This document shows, in pieces, positions 8,272 through 16,368 of a DNA stretch of 64,000 nucleotides. Where the stretch lies: assembly GCA_964367935.1 (NCBI GenBank), contig CAYIYZ010000001.1, positions 310,001 through 374,000 on the forward strand, read 5' to 3'. The DNA comes from Scatomorpha sp964367935. GTDB taxonomy: Bacteria > Bacillota > Clostridia > Oscillospirales > Oscillospiraceae. The notes beneath the pieces were generated by a model that saw only the letters and a list, made by a program, of their open reading frames with translations, was not told where the DNA came from and did no database searches. Every line of letters begins with the position of its first letter. Position 1 is the stretch's first letter. The position numbers were made by a program, and so were the translations under genes.

Positions 8272-8304
8272 AACTCCCGTCCTAGGACGGGAGTTGATTT
8301 TGTT
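8272..8304. terminator. Bidirectional terminator between the deacetylase-like gene and fetB
   Basis: A perfect palindrome, AACTCCCGTCCT/AGGACGGGAGTT, followed by GATTTTGTTT on the plus strand and GATTTTAAT on the minus strand. The fetB-like stop codon lies inside the right half of the stem. Confidence 0.85.
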
Positions 8305-9055
8305 TGTTGTAGAGTGTTTTATAACCTAAGTTCAGCGATAGGAATACGGAAAGTGAAACGACAGCGGCTAAGCAGATATTAATTGAAATCTGATATAAAA
8401 TTGCGGTTGTCGGCAGTTCACCCGATAGAATTTGACCCGTCATCATGCCGGGCAGTGACACGATACCCATGCCGAGCATTGAATTTATCGTCGGCAAAAG
8501 AGCGGTTTCAAGAGCATTGTTTACGAATGGTTTTAGTATGTTCTTTGGCTTTGCACCTTGGTTTAACAGCACTTCGATTTGCAGCTTGGAGTCTTTCGTT
8601 TTCGCCATGAATGTCTTTACACCGAGTGTAATGCCTGTCATTGCATTTCCTATTATCATTCCGCTTATCGGTATTGTATATTGTGGATTAAACAAGCTCT
8701 CACCAACTACAACAGTCACGAAAAAGCTAATAATAAAAATTGCCGATAGACTTATAGACCCTGCGATTATTAGCTTAAACTTGCGGTTTAGACCCTTGTT
8801 CACGGAGAGTATCCTGTATACCGCAAATACACACATTGAGATAACATAGGCACACACGAGTATGGGTGAAGGCTTATCAAATATATATGTCAGGACATAT
8901 CCTGCGAGCGCAAGTTGAACTGTCATCCTTATGCTTGCGACAAGCAATAATTTCGTCTGATTAATTTTGCTCACTTTCATAATAATCCCGACTATGATAA
9001 GCAATAAGTAAATCAAAGCGAAGTTAAATATGCTGATTTGCACAGTGTCATTCAT
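8282..9055 (-). CDS. FetB-like ABC exporter permease
   Basis: Membrane subunit of a two-component ABC transporter of the FetB/YbbM (UPF0014) family, linked in other bacteria to iron export and peroxide resistance. About seven membrane segments are visible. The loop with GMIIGNAMTGITLGV and LLNQGAKPKNILKPF, and the motif LPGMMTGQILSGE, are family signatures. At 257 residues the length is normal. It overlaps the ATPase gene by eight bases. Base composition is visibly AT-richer than that of the neighbours, which suggests acquisition as a unit with the ATPase. The metal substrate is inferred from the family. Confidence 0.85.
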   Translation of the reverse strand: MNDTVQISIFNFALIYLLLIIVGIIMKVSKINQTKLLLVASIRMTVQLALAGYVLTYIFDKPSPILVCAYVISMCVFAVYRILSVNKGLNRKFKLIIAGSISLSAIFIISFFVTVVVGESLFNPQYTIPISGMIIGNAMTGITLGVKTFMAKTKDSKLQIEVLLNQGAKPKNILKPFVNNALETALLPTINSMLGMGIVSLPGMMTGQILSGELPTTAILYQISINICLAAVVSLSVFLSLNLGYKTLYNKQNQLPS

Positions 9056-9674
9056 GAACCTTACCTCCGCTTAAACTCAGGACATTTTCCGCAAACATTT
9101 CCCTTAGTTTGTCGTCGTGACTTATTACAACTAAAGTTAGATGGTTTTCTTTGACATAAGAAACAATGTTAGACAGCACTTTAACGGATAAGGCGTAATC
9201 AAGTGCAGAGGTGGGCTCGTCAAGCATAATGGTCTCAGCCCCCATAGAAAGGCATATCGCAATATATACCCTCTGCTTTTCTCCGCCCGAAAGATTATCG
9301 CAGAGCGTGTCGAGCGCAAAATTAGCCTCGGTGAGCCTTAGAAAACGCTCCATTTGTGCATCTGACAGAAGCGGACACTCACAATACCCGTAATAGAGCT
9401 TAAAATTCTCTTTTATCGTTCCGCTAAACAGAAAAGTGGTTTGAGATATAAGCTTCACCTCTTTTCGCAGTTCGATACTGTCGATGCTCCTTATATCCCT
9501 GCCCTTATAAAGGATTTCGCCGCCTGAAAAATTCTCCGTGCGATTAAATAGCTTTAAAAGGGTGCTTTTACCGCAACCGCTTTCACCGACAATAAAATTG
9601 ACTTTAGACTCAAGAATGTGAATGTCCTCGTAAAATATAATATTTTTGAAGCTCAAACTTCTTGTTTTCAGCAT
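9048..9674 (-). CDS. FetA-like ABC transporter ATP-binding protein
   Basis: ATPase partner of the FetB-like permease. Walker A is GESGCGKST (about residues 30-38), then the Q-loop SQTTF, signature LSGGEKQR, Walker B TIMLDEPTSALD and H-loop ISHDD. At 208 residues it is a short single ABC domain, like FetA. The start is ATG 9674 with AAGGAGAAAAT before it; the longer open frame upstream covers the regulatory region. It is divergent from the PadR regulator, and both genes share the AT-rich control region between them. Confidence 0.88.
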   Translation of the reverse strand: MLKTRSLSFKNIIFYEDIHILESKVNFIVGESGCGKSTLLKLFNRTENFSGGEILYKGRDIRSIDSIELRKEVKLISQTTFLFSGTIKENFKLYYGYCECPLLSDAQMERFLRLTEANFALDTLCDNLSGGEKQRVYIAICLSMGAETIMLDEPTSALDYALSVKVLSNIVSYVKENHLTLVVISHDDKLREMFAENVLSLSGGKVHE

Positions 9675-9713
9675 ATTTTCTCCTTGCTTTCTCCGGTGTA
9701 TGGTGTATAATGT

Positions 9714-9757
9714 TGATATCGAATATAGATAACGAATATCAATATCGCATTTCGATA
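9714..9757. promoter_or_regulatory. Candidate operator/promoter region between fetA-like and padR genes
   Basis: An AT-rich stretch with repeated GATAT and ATATC blocks, including GATATCGAATAT and CGAATATCAATATCG, arranged as partial inverted repeats. PadR repressors often bind such dyads and commonly regulate both themselves and a divergent transporter. The exact half-sites cannot be fixed from one sequence. Confidence 0.4.
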
Positions 9758-9777
9758 ATAACACAAGGAGGGCGACA

Positions 9778-10080
9778 ATGCAAGACCCTATTTTAAGAAA
9801 ATTATTTTTGGGATTCATACAGGTGCATATACTTCACCACGCAAAAAAAGAGCCTGTGTACGGCTCGTTTATGATTGAGGAATTGAAGTCACATGGCTAT
9901 GAGATCAGCCCCGGGACGCTTTATCCTATTTTTCATAGCTTGGAAAAGGCTGAGCTTTTGGCGGTTGAAAGTCAGACAGTAGAGGGAAAAGTGCGGAAGT
10001 ACTATTCTATTACCGAAAAGGGCGAAGTTGTGTTAAAAGAGGCTAAGAACAAGATAAAAGAGCTTACGCACGAATTGTAA
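9778..10080 (+). CDS. PadR family transcriptional regulator
   Basis: A 100-residue winged-helix protein. The PadR domain covers nearly the whole chain: ILHHAKKEPVYGSFMIEEL, then the recognition helix segment GYEISPGTLYPIFHSLEKAELL, then the wing with KVRKYYSITEKGE. The C-terminal helix that mediates dimerisation is short. A strong AAGGAGG precedes the ATG. Divergent placement suggests it represses the FetAB-like exporter and itself; the ligand is unknown. Confidence 0.9.
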   Translation: MQDPILRKLFLGFIQVHILHHAKKEPVYGSFMIEELKSHGYEISPGTLYPIFHSLEKAELLAVESQTVEGKVRKYYSITEKGEVVLKEAKNKIKELTHEL

Positions 10081-10090
10081 ATCTAAGCAT

Positions 10091-10123
10091 AAAAACAGCC
10101 ACCGATTAAGGTGGCTGTTTCAG
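10091..10123 (+). terminator. Terminator after padR
   Basis: The stem AAACAGCCACC/GGTGGCTGTTT with a short loop. The right arm itself ends in T's. Element B copy 1 follows directly. Confidence 0.8.
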
Positions 10124-10261
10124 TCTGTCAAAGAAGTTATGATTAAAAATCCTGGTCCTTTGCCGAGCAAAGATTTTATCTGAGGCGGGGCGTGCACACG
10201 CCTCAGATTCTTATAGAGGCTCGCAAGCCGAGAACCCCCTTTTGGCGAAAAACCTGTTTTA
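10124..10261 (+). repeat. Element B copy 1 (internally deleted)
   Basis: Runs from TGTCAAAG to GGCGAAAAACCTGTTTT. It has the CTTTGCCGAGCAAAG stem, the TCTGAGGCG/CGCCTCAGA stem, GGCTCGCAAGCC and the left arm of the end hairpin. The AATCACGGCGAG..TGATTTTAGAAAAAT module present in long copies is missing, and the last hairpin is truncated. It follows the padR terminator. Confidence 0.85.
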
Positions 10262-10265
10262 CTAT

Positions 10266-10997
10266 TTAATCATGGTCCACGTCGAACTCGAGCACTTCGC
10301 CCGTTAGGGCGTTTATAGTGTAATCGTATTCCGTGCGCCCTATATTCCATTCGACCTCGTACTCTGCAAAACCGTCGTCGAAATCAAACTCAGACTTCAA
10401 AAACGAGGTGTCTGTCTCGGCTATATTTGCGTGAGAGAGAGCTATACTTGTAGCCTCGTCGGCGGTGATGTAATCCTCAACGCTTGCGGCACTGTCTGTG
10501 GGAGCGCTGCTCGCTGCGACTGTCGATGAGGGCACAAACTCAGCGTCGTAGTCGTAGCTTAAAACTTCGCCACTAATAGCGTCTATTTCATAGTCGTACT
10601 CAATGTTGCCCACCCAAAATTCGACATCATATTCCGCTCTGCCGTCGTCGTAGTCAAGCTTGTTGTGTAGGTAGGTGGTATCAGTCTCGGCTATATTTGC
10701 GTGAGAGAGAGCTATAGTTGTAGCCTCGTCGGCGGTGATGTAATCCTCAACGCTTGCGGCACTTGCTTGCCCTTGAATTTGGGCTGTGGAAGTTTGTGCC
10801 TCTACTTGTCCCTGTGTCGTGGATGTCTGCGCCTCCACTTGTCCCTGTGTCGTGGATGTCGGTTGTACATTATTGATATAAACGGGAGTACTGTTATTTG
10901 CACCGCCTATATGTCCCGTATATACGAGCGCTCCTCCTGTGATAAGCGCGGCACTTAGTGCGACTACTGCTATCTTCAATCCTTTGTTACTATTCAT
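10266..10997 (-). CDS. Exported protein with two PepSY domains
   Basis: 243 residues. An N-terminal membrane segment (residues 8-28) is followed by a low-complexity T/Q/S linker containing two STTQGQVEAQT units. Two near-identical PepSY domains then begin with SVEDYITADEAT and IALSHANIAETDT and end with YDYxIxAxxGEVL. PepSY domains are linked to control of extracytoplasmic peptidases or metal stress. The gene lies directly downstream of a histidine kinase/response regulator pair on the same strand, 65 bases away, and may be its target or accessory factor. The domain pair probably arose by duplication. Confidence 0.88.
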   Translation of the reverse strand: MNSNKGLKIAVVALSAALITGGALVYTGHIGGANNSTPVYINNVQPTSTTQGQVEAQTSTTQGQVEAQTSTAQIQGQASAASVEDYITADEATTIALSHANIAETDTTYLHNKLDYDDGRAEYDVEFWVGNIEYDYEIDAISGEVLSYDYDAEFVPSSTVAASSAPTDSAASVEDYITADEATSIALSHANIAETDTSFLKSEFDFDDGFAEYEVEWNIGRTEYDYTINALTGEVLEFDVDHD

Positions 10998-11062
10998 GTT
11001 ATTATTCTCCTCTAATTTTTTGTTTTCTAAGCACAGTGTAAACCCCTTACATTAAAACAAAA

Positions 11063-12415
11063 TTAAAACGGAAAAATAATTTTAAAAGTACTGCCCTCAC
11101 CGAGTACACTCTGCACTTCGACGCTTGCGCCGTGCACTTTGGCTATGTGCCAAACCATGGAGAGCCCCAAGCCCATACTGCCGCCCTCGTCGGCACTGCG
11201 AGCACCGTCCACCTGATAAAACCTCTGCCAGATTTTGTCGAGATGCTCGTCGGCTATGCCTATGCCATCGTCCTGTACAGACAGCTCTGTGCGCTCATCG
11301 CCTTGGCTTAAGCGGAGTGTTACCGTGCCGTCGTCCTTACCGTAACGGTAGGCGTTACTGAGCAGGTTAGTGATGAGACGTATCATCATGTTGCGATTGG
11401 CGTGTACGCATATGTTGTCCTCTATGTGCCAAGTGAGGGAAATGTTTTTATCTTTGAGCAGCGACTGCTCTTCGCAGACGATTTCGGCAAGCTCACTGAG
11501 GTTCAGAGCAGACAGCTCAGCTTGCTCTATGCCACGCTCCAAGCGCATGAGCTTAAGCAGTTCTGAGCTTAGCCTCGACATTTTCAGAGCCTGTTTATTT
11601 GTGATCTCGAGTGCTTCAAGCCTGTCTGCCTCGCTCGCATTTTTGCCGAGTGCGTATTCGCACTGCGCCAAAATGACGGCTATGGGTGTCCTCAGTTCAT
11701 GCGAGACATTCTGCGAGAACTGTTTTTCAGACTCGAAGGCGCCTTCTAAGCGGTTAAGCATGTTATCGAAAGCTGTGGCGAGCTTACGAAGCTCCGCGCT
11801 CGAACTTTCCAAATTCATACGCAGAGAGAGGTCCTTGCTTAGGCTGATATCCTCAGCGGTCTTTATCATTTTATCTATGGGTCTGAACGTGAATTTAACG
11901 ATGAAGTATGAGCCTATGGTGCCGAACAGTATAAGGAGCGGCAGGAGGTAGAGCGCGAGGGTCAAAATAGTGTTGTAGGCGGCAACGGCCTCATCAACGG
12001 CAATAAGGCCTCGCACCCATATTAAATCACTGTGGTCTTCGACGGGCGCTAAAATGTCATAAATATAGTAGAGGGTCTCGTTTATGGTGACTTCCGTCAC
12101 GGTGTTGTTCATGAGTGGGGGCTGTTCCGAGAACTCTTCGGGGAAGTCTCCGTGTAGCAGCGTACCTGTCTGCGTGTACAGCAGGGTGTACACGCCGTTT
12201 TTGAAGAAGTCTATATCATCGGTGTCCAAGCGGCGGTCCTCGTATTCAAGCTCGTCGGCGTTATTTTCAACCACCTTCATGACCTGTGAGCGACTGCTCG
12301 ACTGCGCAATGATATCGCTCGACAAAAACAGCAGAGCGACAATAAGCACCGCCATCAAAGTCAGCAGTGAGCTTGTTAGGAGCGTCAATTTCAGTTTAGC
12401 GGACATATTCTTCAT
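11063..12415 (-). CDS. Sensor histidine kinase (OmpR-type partner)
   Basis: 450 residues. Membrane segment 1 is at about 10-30 and segment 2 at about 153-177, enclosing an extracytoplasmic sensor region. HAMP is at about 178-230, the H-box is FSQNVSHELRTPIAVI (histidine near 239), then the N-box NLLSNAYRYG, G1 VQDDGIGI and G2 GLGLSMV. A normal HisKA/HATPase enzyme, with all catalytic motifs kept. The stop/start overlaps the response regulator gene by four bases. Together with the adjacent PepSY protein it suggests an envelope-stress or antimicrobial-peptide sensing unit; the signal is unknown. Confidence 0.93.
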   Translation of the reverse strand: MKNMSAKLKLTLLTSSLLTLMAVLIVALLFLSSDIIAQSSSRSQVMKVVENNADELEYEDRRLDTDDIDFFKNGVYTLLYTQTGTLLHGDFPEEFSEQPPLMNNTVTEVTINETLYYIYDILAPVEDHSDLIWVRGLIAVDEAVAAYNTILTLALYLLPLLILFGTIGSYFIVKFTFRPIDKMIKTAEDISLSKDLSLRMNLESSSAELRKLATAFDNMLNRLEGAFESEKQFSQNVSHELRTPIAVILAQCEYALGKNASEADRLEALEITNKQALKMSRLSSELLKLMRLERGIEQAELSALNLSELAEIVCEEQSLLKDKNISLTWHIEDNICVHANRNMMIRLITNLLSNAYRYGKDDGTVTLRLSQGDERTELSVQDDGIGIADEHLDKIWQRFYQVDGARSADEGGSMGLGLSMVWHIAKVHGASVEVQSVLGEGSTFKIIFPF

Positions 12416-13089
12416 AATAATGTTTCCTTTAATACATAGCCCATACCTCTAACGGTGTGTATGAGCTTGTTTTCGTGCTCGGCGTCTATCTTCTTGCGCA
12501 AGTAGCGTATGTATACATCCACAACGTTCGTGCCACCCTCGTAGTCGTAGCTCCAGACGTGATTTTCGATTTTCTCACGTGAGAGCACTATGTCACGATT
12601 TAGTACGAGCAGTTCCAAGATGGCGTATTCCTTAGCGGAAAGCGTGATGGGCATACCGCCTCGCTTAACGCTTCTTGCGGAGCTGTCGAGCTCTAAGTCC
12701 GCAACTTTGTGTATATTTGTGAGTTTACCCGAATTTTTGCGGGTCATGGCACGTATACGAGCCATGAGCTCATCAAAGGAGAAGGGTTTCACAAGGTAGT
12801 CGTTAGCGCCGAGATCCAGCCCCTGCACCCTATCCGCCACGGTGTCTCTGGCGGTAAGGAAGATGACAGGCGCAGATATGCCCCTGCGGCGCATCTCGCT
12901 AATCACGGAAAAGCCATCCGCCTTGGGCATCATCACGTCCAAAATGACGGCATCGTACTCAGCACCCTCCATGTAGAGTAGAGCCTCTTCGCCATCGAAG
13001 CAACTGTCAACGCCATAGCCTTCGGAGCGCAGCTTCTTTGTTATGATGTTATTCATATCCCTCTCATCTTCCGCGATTAAAATTCTCAT
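12412..13089 (-). CDS. OmpR/PhoB-family response regulator
   Basis: 225 residues: a receiver domain with acidic pocket (EDE near residues 7-9), phosphorylated aspartate in VILDVMMP (about D51), threonine in FLTA and lysine in LVKPF. The C-terminal winged helix (about 127-222) contains SAKEYAILELL and DVYIRYLRKKID. First gene of the operon with the kinase; AAGGAGAG precedes the ATG. The winged-helix domain would bind direct repeats upstream of targets, possibly including this operon. Confidence 0.95.
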   Translation of the reverse strand: MRILIAEDERDMNNIITKKLRSEGYGVDSCFDGEEALLYMEGAEYDAVILDVMMPKADGFSVISEMRRRGISAPVIFLTARDTVADRVQGLDLGANDYLVKPFSFDELMARIRAMTRKNSGKLTNIHKVADLELDSSARSVKRGGMPITLSAKEYAILELLVLNRDIVLSREKIENHVWSYDYEGGTNVVDVYIRYLRKKIDAEHENKLIHTVRGMGYVLKETLL

Positions 13090-13231
13090 AAAGAACAGCT
13101 CTCCTTTTTAAAAGTGTAACACACAAGGTTTTACTATATTATAGCAGACGAACATTAAAATTACATTAATTTTTACGTAGGGAGGAGCGAGCGGAAAACG
13201 ACATTACCTGTATTTTTATACAGGTAAAACG

Positions 13232-13255
13232 AAAAGGAGGGCAAAAGCCCTCCAC
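13232..13255 (-). terminator. Terminator for the 47-residue gene
   Basis: On the minus strand GGAGGGC-TTTT-GCCCTCC is followed by TTTTCGTTTT. A second stem, TTACCTGTAT/ATACAGGTAA, lies just beyond at 13204-13228. Confidence 0.7.
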
Positions 13256-13289
13256 TACTGATATGTTCTTTCATCTATCTTCTTTTGGG

Positions 13290-13433
13290 TTACTCTGACG
13301 CTTCCTGCGTGATATACAGCTCTTCCGCCTTTTGTTGTACCTCGATAAGCTCTGTGTACAACTCTTTGAGAGTCTCTTGAGCCTTCGTTATTGCGTTAAA
13401 AAGCAATAAGTACTCCTTGGATGTGTTACCCAT
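13290..13433 (-). CDS. Small hypothetical protein, 47 residues
   Basis: Not recognised. A small, probably all-helical soluble protein with heptad-like spacing of leucines (EYLLLFNAITKAQETLKEL) and many Glu/Gln. The start ATG has a good GGACGGAGA ribosome binding site, and a terminator follows, so it looks like a real monocistronic gene. The open frame extends upstream without a better start. A short coiled coil is possible. Confidence 0.6.
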   Translation of the reverse strand: MGNTSKEYLLLFNAITKAQETLKELYTELIEVQQKAEELYITQEASE

Positions 13434-13647
13434 ATTTCTCCGTCCTTTCTGCCTTGCCGTTAATTGGTTGCTACCGACAACATAATACATCTTACCGGTG
13501 GAAAATAATGTCACATTATGTCGGCAAAATGGTGAATTTTTATTTTTTTCTTGTATTTTCGCACATTATTGTCAAGACAGCTGTTTTGCTTCCGTTTATT
13601 AATGAAATTGTTAACGATTTGTAATATTATTCTATAATCTATGCATG

Positions 13648-14115
13648 TTAATTAAGGATGAAAATGCCGGCATTTAGGTAGATGGCAAAGCCCAACCAAA
13701 GGATGTACGGCAGTTGGAGTTTAGCGGCGAGCTCATCGGCGGTGCGGAACATGACCATCATGATAATAACGAGAGCGAGCAGTAGCAGTGCCCAGAACAG
13801 GGAGAAGAGATATGCGCCGAAACCGAAGAAGATGAGTGTCCAGAGGCAATTGACAACGAGCTGAGCGATATAGACAGTGAGAGCCGCCTCGCTGCTGTCA
13901 GCACCCGAGAGCTTAACCCTTGCGGCGGACACACCCATGAGCACATATAAAATTGCCCACACTACGGGAAAGAGCCATGCAGGCGGTGCCAAGGGCGGCT
14001 TGTTTAGAAGCTCGTACGTCGCCGCACTGTCCTTTATAAGTGACGAGCAAAGATAGACCACGAGAAATGTGCCGAGAATCGCTATTGCATAGGTTTTTAC
14101 TTTTTGTTTGTTCAT
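13648..14115 (-). CDS. tspO: TspO/MBR family tryptophan-rich sensory protein
   Basis: 155 residues with five membrane helices, the size of the TspO/translocator protein family. Characteristic segments are PPLAPPAWLFPVVWAILYVLMG, a loop-helix I/II signature, and NCLWTLIFFGFGAYLFSLFWAL with the conserved tryptophans. Members bind porphyrins and are linked to stress and tetrapyrrole homeostasis; the role here is inferred. The Shine-Dalgarno AGGGGTGA lies in one arm of a CCCCTCT/AGAGGGG hairpin just upstream, which could limit translation. Confidence 0.9.
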   Translation of the reverse strand: MNKQKVKTYAIAILGTFLVVYLCSSLIKDSAATYELLNKPPLAPPAWLFPVVWAILYVLMGVSAARVKLSGADSSEAALTVYIAQLVVNCLWTLIFFGFGAYLFSLFWALLLLALVIIMMVMFRTADELAAKLQLPYILWLGFAIYLNAGIFILN

Positions 14116-14125
14116 ATAAAATCAC

Positions 14126-14150
14126 CCCTCTACTTAATATGCAGAGGGGG
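14126..14150 (-). promoter_or_regulatory. Hairpin that includes the tspO ribosome binding site
   Basis: The stem CCCCTCT/AGAGGGG is separated by an 11-base loop; the 3' arm on the minus strand is the tspO Shine-Dalgarno sequence. It could be a weak aroK terminator, a translational gate, or both. Confidence 0.4.
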
Positions 14151-14190
14151 TAAGCATTATGTACGGTTTGTTCGTTTCACTGTTCACTCA

Positions 14191-14697
14191 TTAGAGCGCA
14201 AAATTCTCTAAGAGCTTGACGAGCGCACTGACCACACCGTCAGCGCCGTCAGTGCAATCTAAGTGCATATCGCAGTAGCGCTCATAATAGGGCCTGCGCA
14301 TCTCATAGATGTCCTGTACGCTCAAGTCTTTCGATGCTGCCACGCCACGGCTGAGCCGAGTATCTTGCAAGCGCCGCTCAAGAGTAGACGTGTCCGTGCG
14401 CAGCCAAACGGCAACAGCCTCGTTCTTCAGATTTTGCATGGCGGTCTCGGAAAAGACCATGCTACCGCCCGTAGCTATAACGCTGTCGCTACAGCTGAGC
14501 TTTGCGCCTAAAGCGCCCTCTAATTCCAAGAACTTATCTACACCGTGTTGTTCTAACATGGCAGGCAAGGTCGTGTTGTGCTCACGTGCCAAGAGTAGGT
14601 CGGTATCGACAAAGTGATAGCCCAATTCCTTGGCGAGCAGTACACCGACAGTGCTTTTGCCTGTGCCGGGCATACCTATCAGTACTATGTTTTTCAT
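14191..14697 (-). CDS. aroK: Shikimate kinase
   Basis: ATP-dependent phosphorylation of shikimate at the 3-hydroxyl, in the chorismate pathway. Walker A is GMPGTGKST (residues 8-16), the shikimate-binding DTD is at about 32-34, the GG motif is in ATGGS (about 77-79), and the lid holds TRLSRG. Its 168 residues are normal. It is three bases downstream of the MFS carrier gene, so the two are likely cotranscribed. No other aro genes are nearby. Confidence 0.92.
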   Translation of the reverse strand: MKNIVLIGMPGTGKSTVGVLLAKELGYHFVDTDLLLAREHNTTLPAMLEQHGVDKFLELEGALGAKLSCSDSVIATGGSMVFSETAMQNLKNEAVAVWLRTDTSTLERRLQDTRLSRGVAASKDLSVQDIYEMRRPYYERYCDMHLDCTDGADGVVSALVKLLENFAL

Positions 14698-14700
14698 GTC

Positions 14701-16218
14701 TTAACTACCTTTTACCGGAAGGTTCTGTGGCTTATTATCACCGTGCATTACGAACATCATGCTCACAAAGGCGAGCAACACAAATACTGTGCCGTAGGGG
14801 AACAGAACGCTCATGCCGAGCTTATCCATCATGAATCCGGAGACTACGGGCGTTGCTGTTTGTGCTGCCATGCTTGCGGTGTAGTAAAAGCCTGTGTACT
14901 TGCCGGTGTCACTACCGCCGGCCAACTCCACAACCATGGGGTAGCTGTTGACGTTTATAGTCGCCCAGCCGACACCTGCCATGCAAAACAGAAGATTCAT
15001 GATGAGCACAGAGCTGCCCGAGCGTATAAAGGAAGCGGCGAAGAATGCCGTGCCCAGAATGATGATGCCTGCCATAATAGTGCGTTTACGACCGAATTTC
15101 GAGGCGATAATGCCGACGGGCAGATATGTGAGTATAGCCGCAGCTGTCGCTAAGGTCAAGGTGAGGTTATAGTCGATGTTCAAGACGCTCGAAGCGTAAA
15201 CGGAGTATTTAGAGGTAACGGCGTTGTAGCCGAAGAACCATAGCGCAACGGATATTAGAATGAGTACGAGTGAGCGAAATTCGGTGCGAGACAACTTGTG
15301 TTCTACCGTTGCGCCGCCCTCTGCAGTTTCATCTATGCCGTACTGTGCACTCGCAAGTTGCATGTCACGCACGAAATCGTTTTCACGTACGGTGCGCATG
15401 AAAATAAAGAGAGAAGCGAGCATTATGCCGGCGAGTAGAGCGAAGAACATAGAATAGCTCATGAGCGCATTTTCCGCCGCACCTGTGCCGAGAACGCCAC
15501 CCATGATGAGCACCAAGATACCGCCGGCGGCACCCATAAGGTTAATGACGGCGTTAGCCTTACTGCGCAAGGGTTTTATGGTCACGTCCGGCATAAGAGC
15601 CACCGCGGGACTGCGGAAAGTGGACATGGAAAGTAAGATCATAAACAGAGTGACAACGAATAGAAAAAGCGGTGTGTTATTCTCGCTCGTAGCTTCTGCG
15701 GCATAAGCTTGACGCAGAGGCACTACGTAGTTTGTGTAATCGCTGTTGGCGCTACCGTCGGCATTTTCTATATTGATGGCGATGAATTCTTCACGAGTGA
15801 ATACATTGGACACGTATAGTTCGTTGCCTGCGGGCGTGGTTATTTCCAAATTAGTGTCGTATAGAGTTGCCTGCGCTGTGGGGTTTTGCGGGTTGACCGC
15901 CTCCAAAGACTGTAATTGGAGACTGTCGGAAACGGAAAGGGTTAGGGTTAGAAGTGCGGCGGCTATCGTGCCACAGAAAATATAGGGCGTGCGCCTGCCG
16001 TACCTTGTGTGAGTTTTATCCGAGAGCGAGCCGAACAGCGGCAGTAGCACAAGTGCGAGCACGTTGTCGGCGGCCATTATCATGCCGGATATTGTTTGCG
16101 ACATTCCGAATCGGTCTGTCAAGATTTTAGGGACTATAGTATCATACGCCTGCCAAAATACGGTAATGAGGAAAAACGCAAAGCCGATTAGCAGGGTACG
16201 TTTATAATTTAATTTCAT
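14701..16218 (-). CDS. MFS transporter (SLC45/GPH-like)
   Basis: 505 residues, about 12 membrane segments. The N-terminus FWQAYDTIVPKILTDRFGMSQ and the loop GSLSDKTHTRYGRRTPYIF with its RxGRR motif resemble the SLC45 and GPH sugar:cation symporter branch of the major facilitator superfamily. An unusual extracytoplasmic insertion of about 60 residues follows the third or fourth segment (around residues 105-165), rich in Asn/Thr. The start is ATG 16218, nine bases after AAAGGA; a GTG six bases upstream is too close to it. Substrate unknown, possibly a sugar. Confidence 0.8.
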   Translation of the reverse strand: MKLNYKRTLLIGFAFFLITVFWQAYDTIVPKILTDRFGMSQTISGMIMAADNVLALVLLPLFGSLSDKTHTRYGRRTPYIFCGTIAAALLTLTLSVSDSLQLQSLEAVNPQNPTAQATLYDTNLEITTPAGNELYVSNVFTREEFIAINIENADGSANSDYTNYVVPLRQAYAAEATSENNTPLFLFVVTLFMILLSMSTFRSPAVALMPDVTIKPLRSKANAVINLMGAAGGILVLIMGGVLGTGAAENALMSYSMFFALLAGIMLASLFIFMRTVRENDFVRDMQLASAQYGIDETAEGGATVEHKLSRTEFRSLVLILISVALWFFGYNAVTSKYSVYASSVLNIDYNLTLTLATAAAILTYLPVGIIASKFGRKRTIMAGIIILGTAFFAASFIRSGSSVLIMNLLFCMAGVGWATINVNSYPMVVELAGGSDTGKYTGFYYTASMAAQTATPVVSGFMMDKLGMSVLFPYGTVFVLLAFVSMMFVMHGDNKPQNLPVKGS

Positions 16219-16316
16219 TTTCACACGTCCTTTGCTGAATTTATGAAATCCGGAACAGGAAACTTAGTGGTAACTTATTCATTTTATAACAATTCTTAAA
16301 TTATTACAACAATAAT

Positions 16317-16345
16317 TTGACGCGTGATTTAGTATGGTGTAAAAT
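16317..16345 (+). promoter_or_regulatory. Promoter of the GDPD gene
   Basis: TTGACG, 17 bases, TAAAAT. Transcription would begin near 16352, only a few bases before the Shine-Dalgarno sequence, leaving no room for a longer N-terminus. Confidence 0.75.
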
Positions 16346-16368
16346 AGGCGTACACGGAGGTGGTTTAA

